Shown piece by piece: positions 57,284 to 64,000 of a DNA stretch of 64,000 bases (positions are counted from its first letter, which is position 1; every line of letters starts with the position of its first letter). The stretch lies in the NCBI RefSeq assembly GCF_001662075.1, contig NZ_LYPL01000001.1:682001-746000 (forward strand), written 5' to 3'. The DNA comes from Rhizobium bangladeshense (GTDB lineage Bacteria > Pseudomonadota > Alphaproteobacteria > Rhizobiales > Rhizobiaceae). The position numbers were made by a program, and so were the translations under genes. Under the pieces are notes generated by a model that worked only from the letters and a program-made list of their open reading frames with translations, ran no database searches and was not told the DNA's origin.

Positions 57284-58003
57284 CTAATTCGCGCGTGGGG
57301 CCGAGCGGTGCGGCGCAAGCTTCTGGTTGAAGCGCCGCTGAAGCGGCCGGGGAATGAACATGGCGGCAAGAGCCAGCGCCATGGCAAAGATGGCGACCAG
57401 CCACAAGGCATGGGCGCCCACCAGCCGCGTCAGCACCGCCCCGGCGATCGCGCCGAGCACCATGCCGGCCCAGGGCACGATCTGGATCGTCCATTCGACA
57501 CGGCGATCACCGATGATCCAGCGGCCGATGCCGCGGCCGAAACGCGACAGCGCGCCTGTGACATAAGTCAGGCCGATCGGCAGGCCGTCGATATGTTCGA
57601 CGGCGGCGTTCACCATGCCCATGGAACAGACGATCAGGTAGAATCTCGGAAGCATCATGCTTTGCGCGCTCACTATCGAGGCGAGCGCCAGGACGAGGCC
57701 GACGCAGCCGAGCACTACGAAAATCCGGCGCTGCGAGACATGGGCGATGACGATGCCGGCCGCGTTGCCGAGCACGAAGACGAGAATGGCCGAGATCAGC
57801 ACCGCCGCGTGAAAAAGATTGCCCTCGCTCAAGGCAAGTGCGGCCCGCGTCGTGTTGCCCGTCATGAAGGAGACGAAATCGCCGGTCAGCAGCAGGCCGG
57901 TCGCATCGGTCATGCCGGCCAGAAACGAAATCGAGCCGACGAGGGCAAGCCCGGTCAGGGTGCGTCGGGTGCGGATGATACGGCGGCGTCTTGCTCTGGT
58001 CAT
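57284..58003 (-). CDS. YoaK-family (DUF1275) membrane protein
   Basis: The 239-residue protein has about six membrane helices and the family hallmarks FLAGMTDATGLLLTGDFVSF and MTGNTTRAALAL near the N-terminus. The basic N-terminus (MTRARRRRIIRTRR) fits a cytoplasmic start. DUF1275 proteins are probable transporters of unknown substrate. It lies upstream of the YdcF-like gene on the same strand, 68 bp apart, so they may share a transcript. Confidence 0.9.
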   Translation of the reverse strand: MTRARRRRIIRTRRTLTGLALVGSISFLAGMTDATGLLLTGDFVSFMTGNTTRAALALSEGNLFHAAVLISAILVFVLGNAAGIVIAHVSQRRIFVVLGCVGLVLALASIVSAQSMMLPRFYLIVCSMGMVNAAVEHIDGLPIGLTYVTGALSRFGRGIGRWIIGDRRVEWTIQIVPWAGMVLGAIAGAVLTRLVGAHALWLVAIFAMALALAAMFIPRPLQRRFNQKLAPHRSAPRAN

Positions 58004-58162
58004 TGCTCAAGGGTCCTGGGGCCGAATCGCTAAGATTTCGGCACAAGGATAATTCCGTTCATTGAGGAATTGGCAAACTGGATCGTGGGAATTTGGACTT
58101 GCACACCCTGGCGAACTTGTTCGACGGGCTGTGGGAGCGGCCTGCCCGAGTTGACGGGGTGG

Positions 58163-58402
58163 CTAGAGTCTTTTCTTTGCGAATGCTCTGCCGGAAGCCG
58201 ACTTCAAGTACTTCTCAAAGGCAAAGGCCTGCGTTTCGTCGGAGAAGGCGAGATAGGTCTTCAAAGACCAAGGGACGTATTTCGAGGTGTGAGTTACCTC
58301 TCCGGCATTGTGTTTTGCCAAGCGCGACTTCAGGTCACCCGTCACGCCAACATAATAGCGATCCGTAGAGGTGATGCTCTGGAGAATGTAGACGTACTTC
58401 AT
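58163..58402 (-). CDS. Small GIY-YIG nuclease-domain protein
   Basis: The 79-residue protein is a single GIY-YIG domain of the UPF0213/YhbQ-like type: YVYILQS (GIY position), RYYVGVTGDLKSRLAKHN (YIG plus Arg) and a late FEKYLKSASGRAFAKK with the metal-binding Glu. Such short forms are structure-specific or phage-like nucleases of unclear role. It lies 120 bp downstream of tRNA-Ala on the same strand, and the intervening DNA holds short inverted repeats. Codon use is a little less biased than that of its neighbours. Confidence 0.9.
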   Translation of the reverse strand: MKYVYILQSITSTDRYYVGVTGDLKSRLAKHNAGEVTHTSKYVPWSLKTYLAFSDETQAFAFEKYLKSASGRAFAKKRL

Positions 58403-58522
58403 AGAAGAATCACAGCCCGCCTACGTTGCTTCGCAACTTCGTCGCGGCAGCCTCCGCTTCCTTCTCGTCCTCGTCCCGTCAAGCCTTCCGGCTTGCCGAG
58501 CCGAAGCTCGAAGAGCGTAGGC

Positions 58523-58598
<76 letters not shown>

Positions 58599-58695
58599 AT
58601 CAAAGGTGGTCCGGCGTGGCCGGTCCTGGGATACTCCGGAGGGCGTTGCCTCTGGGGTGGCGGCTTATTACTTCCGGTTTTCGGAGATAGCAAGC

Positions 58696-58738
58696 CTAAA
58701 AAATTCGGCCCGGAGAATTTTTTCCTCACCGGGCCGAA
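58696..58738 (-). terminator. Rho-independent terminator after the FYDLN-acid gene
   Basis: On the minus strand TTCGGCCCGG pairs with CCGGGCCGAA around a 15-nt loop and is followed by TTTTTTAGG. It lies 10 bp after the stop codon of the leftward FYDLN-acid gene. Confidence 0.88.
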
Positions 58739-58747
58739 ATGCGGTCG

Positions 58748-59131
58748 TCAGACTTCGTCTTCGTCGCCGGTCACGCCGATGATGTCGCTCATGTCGTCAT
58801 CGTCATCGTCTTCGTCGGGCGTCAGGAAGGTATCGTCGTCGTCGTCGCCTTCGATTTCGACATCGTCGTCGCCGATATCGGGGATGTCGTCGCCGCCGGC
58901 GGCGTCATCGGCATCTTCCAGCGAGACCAGCTCGACTTCGGTGTTTTCGGTATCGACTTCCGCTACCTCGTCTTCTTCGGCGACGTCTGATATCGCCGAG
59001 GTTTCCTCGAAGAAGGACAGGGGGTAGGACTTGCCGGTATAAGGAGAAACGATCGGATCCCGGTTCAGATCGTAGAACTTCTTGCCGGTTTCCGGATCGG
59101 TGCGCTTGGTTCCAAGTTCCGCTTTCGCCAC
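58748..59131 (-). CDS. TIGR02300/FYDLN-acid domain protein
   Basis: The 127-residue protein has the short conserved N-terminal domain GTKRTDPETGKKFYDLNRDP, which names the family, followed by SPYTGKSYPLSFFEE. The C-terminal half is almost wholly Asp/Glu with a run of acidic residues. The family is restricted largely to alphaproteobacteria and has no known function; the N-terminus resembles a small zinc-ribbon remnant. The strongly acidic tail suggests a nucleic acid mimic or a binder of basic proteins, which is inference. Confidence 0.93.
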   Translation of the reverse strand: MAKAELGTKRTDPETGKKFYDLNRDPIVSPYTGKSYPLSFFEETSAISDVAEEDEVAEVDTENTEVELVSLEDADDAAGGDDIPDIGDDDVEIEGDDDDDTFLTPDEDDDDDDMSDIIGVTGDEDEV

Positions 59132-59460
59132 TATAAGCCTCGTGAGAATGGCCGAATCCGCGATTCGGCAAAATGCCGTTCAAGCCGGCGTTCCATCGGA
59201 ATTTATAAGCCGGTCCCCTTAATCGCTGCGGCTTCGCATGTCAAAGCCAAACTTTATCATCGCAGTGCCGGGTATTTCCGGCGCCGGCGGATGCCCGGCC
59301 GGCTCCCCTCTCGCAACGAGGCGCGGGGGCTGCAGAAGCGGGCGGAGCCGGTCGCCGGAAAGGGCGGACTTGCGAAGGAAATGCTGCGCCTTTACAAAGC
59401 ATTATGCCACGTGTGGCGCCGCGCCGAGGCCCGTAAGCGCCCTGCTCCAGGATTGATCCC
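59132..59460. other. Divergent region between the FYDLN-acid gene and cmk
   Basis: This 329-bp region is where aroA usually stands in related genomes (aroA-cmk-rpsA); no aroA sequence could be recognised. A 72-codon frame (59238-59456) is Arg/Cys-rich and not convincing. GC-rich inverted repeats (GCCGG-type) occur around 59280-59310. Promoters for both flanking genes must lie here. Confidence 0.5.
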
Positions 59461-60108
59461 ATGACGACCAAGACTTTCACCATCGCCATCGACGGCCCGG
59501 CGGCGGCCGGCAAGGGCACGCTTTCGCGCCGCATCGCCGAGCAATATGGCTTCCACCATCTCGACACGGGCCTCACCTACCGCGCCACCGCCAAGGCGCT
59601 GCTCGACGCTGGCCTGCCGCTCGACGACGAGGCGGTGGCGGAAAAGATGGCGCGGGAAGTTGAACTTGGCGGGCTCGATCGCGATATGCTTTCTCAACAC
59701 GAGATCGGCGAAGCCGCCTCGAAGATCGCCGTCATGCCGGCGGTGCGCCGGGCGCTGGTCGAGGCGCAGCGGCGGTTCTCGGAAAAAGCGCCGGGCACTG
59801 TGCTCGACGGGCGCGATATCGGCACGGTCGTCTGCCCGGATGCGCCGGTCAAGCTCTATGTGACGGCAACGCCACAGGTGCGCGCGAGACGCCGTTACGA
59901 CGAGATTGTCGGCAAGGGTGCGACGGCGGATTTCGATGCGATTTTCGAGGACGTCAAGCGACGCGACGAACGCGACATGGGACGGGCCGACAGCCCTTTG
60001 AAACCAGCGGTCGATGCGCACTTGCTTGATACGTCGGAAATGAGTATAGAGGCCGCGTTTCAAGCTGCGCAATCGATCATCGATGCAGTCTTGAGCCGAA
60101 ATGCCTAA
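59461..60108 (+). CDS. cmk: Cytidylate kinase
   Basis: Cmk phosphorylates CMP and dCMP, recycling pyrimidines. The 215-residue protein has the P-loop [17 protein letters not shown] near 8-24, the CMP-binding [37 protein letters not shown] and a short lid [16 protein letters not shown]. All key residues are present. rpsA follows after 174 bp, the usual pair. The typical upstream partner aroA is missing here. Confidence 0.97.
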   Translation: MTTKTFTIAIDGPAAAGKGTLSRRIAEQYGFHHLDTGLTYRATAKALLDAGLPLDDEAVAEKMAREVELGGLDRDMLSQHEIGEAASKIAVMPAVRRALVEAQRRFSEKAPGTVLDGRDIGTVVCPDAPVKLYVTATPQVRARRRYDEIVGKGATADFDAIFEDVKRRDERDMGRADSPLKPAVDAHLLDTSEMSIEAAFQAAQSIIDAVLSRNA

Positions 60109-60282
60109 ATTCAAGCGATTTCGCGTGCTCAGAAGCACGCATATCGCTTTTATGCAGCCTGAAATTCCGTCCAAGCGCCGGATTGCCCTCGTGAGAGAGG
60201 GCGGACTGGGTTCAGGCCCGTTCAACGCAAACCAACCGGCGCGCACGTGTCCGATTCCATTTCGGGACACGCAGGAGATTTT

Positions 60283-61986
60283 ATGTCAGTAGCTACCCCC
60301 TCCCGCGAGGATTTCGCGGCTCTTCTCGAAGAGTCCTTTGCCAAGAACGACCTGGCCGAAGGCTATGTCACCAAGGGCATCGTCACGGGCATCGAAAAGG
60401 ACGTCGCCGTTGTCGACGTCGGCCTCAAGGTTGAAGGCCGCATTGCGCTCAAGGAATTCGGCGCACGCGCCAAGGACGGTTCGCTGAAGGTCGGCGACGA
60501 AGTCGAAGTCTATGTCGAGCGCATCGAAAACGCGCTTGGCGAAGCCGTTCTGTCGCGCGAGAAGGCTCGCCGCGAAGAAAGCTGGATCAAGCTCGAAGCC
60601 AAGTTCGAAGCCGGCGAGCGCGTCGAAGGCGTGATCTTCAACCAGGTCAAGGGCGGCTTCACCGTCGACCTCGACGGTGCGATCGCCTTCCTGCCGCGTT
60701 CGCAGGTCGACATTCGTCCGATCCGCGACGTCACGCCGCTGATGCACAACCCGCAGCCCTTCGAAATCCTCAAGATGGACAAGCGCCGCGGCAACATCGT
60801 CGTTTCGCGCCGTACGGTTCTCGAAGAATCCCGTGCCGAGCAGCGTTCTGAAATCGTTCAGAACCTCGAAGAAGGCCAGGTTGTCGACGGCGTCGTCAAG
60901 AACATCACCGATTACGGTGCGTTCGTCGACCTCGGCGGCATCGACGGCCTGTTGCACGTCACCGACATGGCATGGCGCCGTGTGAACCATCCGTCGGAAA
61001 TCCTGAACATCGGCCAGCAGGTCAAGGTTCAGATCATCCGCATCAACCAGGAAACCCACCGCATCTCGCTCGGCATGAAGCAGCTCGAGTCCGATCCGTG
61101 GGATGGCATCCAGGCCAAGTATCCGGAAGGCAAGAAGATCTCCGGTACCGTCACGAACATCACCGACTACGGTGCGTTCGTCGAGCTGGAGCCGGGCATC
61201 GAAGGCCTGATCCATATCTCTGAGATGTCCTGGACCAAGAAGAACGTTCACCCCGGCAAGATCCTGTCGACCAGCCAGGAAGTCGAAGTCGTCGTTCTCG
61301 AAGTCGATCCGTCCAAGCGCCGTATTTCGCTCGGCCTCAAGCAGACGCTGGAAAACCCGTGGGCAGCATTCGCCCGCAGCCATCCGGCCGGCACTGAAGT
61401 CGAAGGCGAAGTCAAGAACAAGACCGAATTCGGCCTGTTCATCGGCCTCGACGGCGATGTCGACGGCATGGTGCACCTCTCCGACCTCGACTGGAATCGT
61501 CCGGGCGAACAGGTCATCGAGGAGTTCAACAAGGGTGACGTCGTCAAGGCCGTCGTTCTCGACGTCGACGTCGAGAAGGAACGCATCTCGCTCGGCATCA
61601 AGCAGCTCGGCAAGGATGCGGTCGGCGACGCCGCTGCATCGGGCGACCTGCGCAAGAACGCCGTCGTTTCCTGCGAAGTCATCGCGGTCAACGATGGCGG
61701 CGTCGAAGTGAAGCTCGTCAACCACGAGGACATCACTTCGTTCATCCGCCGTGCCGACCTCGCCCGCGACCGCGACGAACAGCGCCCCGAGCGCTTCTCG
61801 GTTGGCCAGGTCTTCGACGCCCGCGTCACCAACTTCTCCAAGAAGGACCGCAAGATCATGCTGTCCATCAAGGCTCTGGAGATTGCGGAAGAGAAGGAAG
61901 CCGTCGCTCAGTTCGGGTCTTCCGACTCGGGCGCTTCGCTCGGCGACATCCTGGGCGCAGCCCTGAAGAACCGCGGTGGCGAATAA
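60283..61986 (+). CDS. rpsA: 30S ribosomal protein S1
   Basis: S1 binds mRNA leaders and is needed for most initiation. From the ATG at 60283 (GCAGGAG upstream) it has 567 residues with six S1 repeats; the central ones are most regular (VKNITDYGAFVDLGGIDGLL, VTNITDYGAFVELEPGIEGL). The first two repeats anchor to the ribosome through S2. The tail ends in a GASLGDILGAALKNRGGE motif. A 174-bp leader after cmk may carry autoregulatory structure, as in E. coli, but I could not define it. Confidence 0.98.
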   Translation: MSVATPSREDFAALLEESFAKNDLAEGYVTKGIVTGIEKDVAVVDVGLKVEGRIALKEFGARAKDGSLKVGDEVEVYVERIENALGEAVLSREKARREESWIKLEAKFEAGERVEGVIFNQVKGGFTVDLDGAIAFLPRSQVDIRPIRDVTPLMHNPQPFEILKMDKRRGNIVVSRRTVLEESRAEQRSEIVQNLEEGQVVDGVVKNITDYGAFVDLGGIDGLLHVTDMAWRRVNHPSEILNIGQQVKVQIIRINQETHRISLGMKQLESDPWDGIQAKYPEGKKISGTVTNITDYGAFVELEPGIEGLIHISEMSWTKKNVHPGKILSTSQEVEVVVLEVDPSKRRISLGLKQTLENPWAAFARSHPAGTEVEGEVKNKTEFGLFIGLDGDVDGMVHLSDLDWNRPGEQVIEEFNKGDVVKAVVLDVDVEKERISLGIKQLGKDAVGDAAASGDLRKNAVVSCEVIAVNDGGVEVKLVNHEDITSFIRRADLARDRDEQRPERFSVGQVFDARVTNFSKKDRKIMLSIKALEIAEEKEAVAQFGSSDSGASLGDILGAALKNRGGE

Positions 61987-62011
61987 GCCCCGCATCCTTC
62001 GCTAAAATCGA

Positions 62012-62048
62012 AGAACCCGCCGGAGCAATCCGGCGGGTTCTGCATTTT
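62012..62048. terminator. Bidirectional terminator between rpsA and the convergent gene
   Basis: AGAACCCGCCGGA and TCCGGCGGGTTCT form a perfect 13-bp stem with a GCAA tetraloop, followed by TGCATTTTC on the plus strand. On the minus strand TTCTTCGATTTT follows. It serves the two convergent genes. Confidence 0.85.
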
Positions 62049-62064
62049 CAGGCAATGAACCGTA

Positions 62065-63612
62065 TCATTCCCAGCCGACCATGCGCTGGTAGAGCTCGTA
62101 GACCGGGTCGGCGACCGCGCCGGCCCGCTGGGGCGCCGGATCAGCGTCGATCATTCGCGGCGTCCTTCGCGCGGGTGCGGCGTCGGTCGCTGCGGGATCG
62201 GGCTCGGCCTCCTCGCCTGACTGCGCCTGCTGATCTTCCTGCTGCTGATCCTCGGAAGCGTCGTCGCGCTGGTGCTGATGCTGGTGGTGCGTTTCCCCCG
62301 CCGTTTCGTTCGGCGGCATATCCTTGGCGAACTGATAAGGCAGCTGGGCATAGGCAAAACCATCCGGCATTCTTGCCGCAAGCGGCACATAGGAGGGTTC
62401 AACGGCTTCAGGGGCCGGCACTATTTGCGGCTGTGCGGCAATCTCCTTCGGCTGACGGTCAGCCGCCGCGGCAACCTTGCTCTCCGTCGGCGCGGGATGG
62501 AGTGCTGCGGTCTGGCGCAGGTCGGATGCCGGAATTTCCGCCGGCTGCCTCGCCAAAGTCTCGGCCGCATCGCTGATGACGGCGTCATCGAGGATGGCAT
62601 CGATCTCCACTGCCGCCTCGACGAGACCATCCTCCAGTGCGGTGTCGACGTCCTGCTCGCGGATGATGGTGGCGATCATCTCGGAGGCCTCTTCGGTCAT
62701 CGAGGCGACGATGCCCGTCCAGTTCCTGGGAATGACAGGATCGACCTGTTCCGAATTCGCGCGCGGCAGGACGGCAGGCGGCTCCGCCGTCCCCCTGCTA
62801 TCGCCGGCCGCGGCTGTCTCCATGGATTGCCGGGCTTCGGTTTCGGGAGCGATCGGATTTTCCGGCGCGAGATCTTCTGACGTCGCCGGCGCGGAGCGGG
62901 CGTTGCCTTCAAGCTGCGGCGTTTTCGGCTCGGCTGCGTCCCCGACTTCGGCGGCGATCGTCTTCTCGTCCGTCATAAGCGCTTCGGCCCCGACATGGGC
63001 ATCGGCCGGCGCGGGCGCCTGTTCTGCCGGCTGGCGCATGGCCGCAGGCAGGCTGCCCTCATGCAGCTGGATTTCAGGGCGGACATCGGCACGCATCGGC
63101 GAAGCGTCGTTCTGGCCATAGGAACGCACCACGGCGCGGGCGGCGAGATCGCGGTCCTTGTAGCGGACGATTTCGAGATAGGCGACGATCCGGGCGGCTT
63201 CCGGGCCTGTCGGATTTTTCAAGGCTTCGGCGATCATCCTGAGCGGCAGGCTATGGCCCTGTCCGGCAAGCTGGCGTTCGACCTCGTCGATCCGGGCGGC
63301 CGGCAGGCGCCGGATGGCATCGGCGAGCCGGGAGGCGAAGGCAAGATTGGTTTCGTCCTCGCTGCGATCCAGCGAGATGGCGCGGCCGGCCGCATCGAGG
63401 ACATCGAAAAGGGCGTCGACCATGCGCTCACGCGCGGCCAGGAGCAGGATATTCAGCTTGCCGGCAATGGCGGAATTCAGGTCGGCAGCCTCGACGGCAT
63501 TGACGGGCGCCGGAGCAATGACAGAACGGCCGAGGCCGCCGGCGACGATCGCCGCAGTCTGGCCTTGAGACGAAAAGCTTGCACTGGACGCTGCACGAAC
63601 GGGAGTCAACAT
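62065..63612 (-). CDS. Large hypothetical protein, mostly disordered with a helical N-terminal domain
   Basis: I do not recognise a named family. From the ATG at 63612 (AAAGGAG upstream) it has 515 residues. About 35-165 look folded and helical (LNSAIAGKLNILLLAARERM, RRLPAARIDEVERQLAGQG). The rest is Ala/Pro/Glu-rich low complexity with a short amphipathic stretch (about 295-345; IVASMTEEASEMIATIIREQ), a His/Gln cluster (HHQHQHQ) and a distinct end (DPVYELYQRMVGWE). There is no signal peptide or membrane helix. The gene is convergent with rpsA. Its size and strong ribosome site support a real gene. Confidence 0.75.
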   Translation of the reverse strand: MLTPVRAASSASFSSQGQTAAIVAGGLGRSVIAPAPVNAVEAADLNSAIAGKLNILLLAARERMVDALFDVLDAAGRAISLDRSEDETNLAFASRLADAIRRLPAARIDEVERQLAGQGHSLPLRMIAEALKNPTGPEAARIVAYLEIVRYKDRDLAARAVVRSYGQNDASPMRADVRPEIQLHEGSLPAAMRQPAEQAPAPADAHVGAEALMTDEKTIAAEVGDAAEPKTPQLEGNARSAPATSEDLAPENPIAPETEARQSMETAAAGDSRGTAEPPAVLPRANSEQVDPVIPRNWTGIVASMTEEASEMIATIIREQDVDTALEDGLVEAAVEIDAILDDAVISDAAETLARQPAEIPASDLRQTAALHPAPTESKVAAAADRQPKEIAAQPQIVPAPEAVEPSYVPLAARMPDGFAYAQLPYQFAKDMPPNETAGETHHQHQHQRDDASEDQQQEDQQAQSGEEAEPDPAATDAAPARRTPRMIDADPAPQRAGAVADPVYELYQRMVGWE

Positions 63613-63942
63613 GGCATGCTCCTTTCGCAAAGTGACGATGAAAGCAGGCTCTATAAAAGGACCGTGCTCATCCGGCCCCCTTGCATCCCAGCAGATCCTC
63701 CTGTCCGCATGACGCAAGTCCGGCGTCATCGAATGCATAAAAATTAACAGGAATTTTAGTAAAGAGACCTTAACGAAATGCTAATAGTCGCCCGGAAGTG
63801 TGCAGCGGTTCCGGGACGACGACATGCCTAAAAACAAAGAGTGCGTCGCGATCTCTTCGATTCGCTTCGCGCCCTTCAGGCGTTCGCCATTACGGCCGCG
63901 GAGCCACGCACGGCGGGCGCCAGCGTTCACCGGGCGGTTCGT
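63613..63942. other. Gene-free interval before the right-hand partial gene
   Basis: This 330-bp interval includes an AT-rich stretch (about 63735-63790) that is probably the promoter region of the leftward 515-residue protein gene. A plus-strand open frame from 63824 runs off the window, but its codon use is poor and it overlaps the partial gene on the other strand. Nothing else was seen. Confidence 0.4.
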
Positions 63943-64000
63943 TCAGCTATGGGCGAAGATATCGGCCTCCTCCCAGCCGAGCAGGTCGAGCTTGGCGCGG
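63943..64000 (-). CDS. C-terminal end of an unidentified gene, running off the right edge
   Basis: Only the last 18 codons are in the window. They read RAKLDLLGWEEADIFAHS before a TGA at 63943-63945. The composition looks like real coding sequence (high GC3), and it lies on the same strand as the neighbouring 515-residue protein gene. Too little is visible to name a family. Confidence 0.4.
   Translation of the reverse strand, partial: RAKLDLLGWEEADIFAHS

Noticed and set aside
59238..59456. 72-codon frame upstream of cmk, considered as an aroA remnant
   Set aside because: I compared it with the start and end of EPSP synthases from memory and saw no convincing match; Arg/Cys-rich composition argues against coding.
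63824..64000. Plus-strand frame running off the right edge
   Set aside because: Poor codon use and overlap with a better-supported minus-strand C-terminus ending at 63943.

Overview
The window is a stretch of alphaproteobacterial chromosome, most likely Rhizobium (R. leguminosarum/R. etli group). I infer this from the housekeeping gene set and its order, the rhizobial regulators and cytochrome (Irr, CycM), a polA-sRNA-MarR locus typical of the alpha-r7 small RNA family, CTTGCA-N17-CTATAT type promoters, and a palindromic intergenic repeat of the kind scattered through rhizobial genomes. No insertion sequence, prophage, CRISPR array or plasmid gene was seen. Codon use looks even (high GC3) throughout, and this high GC3 produces very long false open frames antisense to dnaK, infB, pnp and others.

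Layout. 1-9.4 kb: a partial GrpB-family gene, an FtsK-type translocase without membrane segments, polA, a small RNA locus, a MarR regulator and a membrane GGDEF-EAL protein. 9.5-19 kb: an M20 peptidase, an SH3-domain secreted protein, a candidate three-hairpin antisense-type sRNA, a class A penicillin-binding protein, and dnaK-dnaJ. 19-29 kb: an XRE regulator, recF-moeB-GNAT, a D-2-hydroxyacid dehydrogenase, a second SH3 protein, an adenosine-kinase-like PfkB enzyme, an AEC transporter, cycM, and kdsB-pheA. 29-32 kb: a leftward group HIT-nudC-yafY, a small gene and a VOC gene; the last two each carry a copy of the same 23-bp operator. 32-37.5 kb: ffs (SRP RNA), dnaX-ybaB, a MOSC gene, recR and a MltB-type lytic transglycosylase, and a GNAT gene. 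37.5-50.6 kb: an MFS gene divergent from the translation operon rimP-nusA-ylxR-infB-rbfA-truB, then an alpha/beta hydrolase, rpsO and pnp. 50.6-55 kb: an RsmC-like methyltransferase, the unsaturated fatty acid operon fabA-fabB-fabI, and divergent irr. 55-64 kb: an intergenic palindromic repeat, several membrane or secreted proteins, tRNA-Ala(GGC) beside a GIY-YIG gene, a FYDLN-acid protein, cmk-rpsA, a large disordered protein, and the end of one unidentified gene.

Functionally the window is mostly core information processing: replication and repair (polA, recF, dnaX, recR, ftsK), translation (rimP operon, rpsO, rpsA, ffs), RNA decay (pnp), protein folding (dnaK/J), and envelope and lipid synthesis (PBP, kdsB, fab genes, lytic transglycosylase). 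The most interesting parts are non-coding: two structured sRNA loci with C-rich loops, an orphan terminator, a consensus promoter followed by an attenuator-like terminator ahead of rimP, and a paired operator next to a YafY-type regulator.
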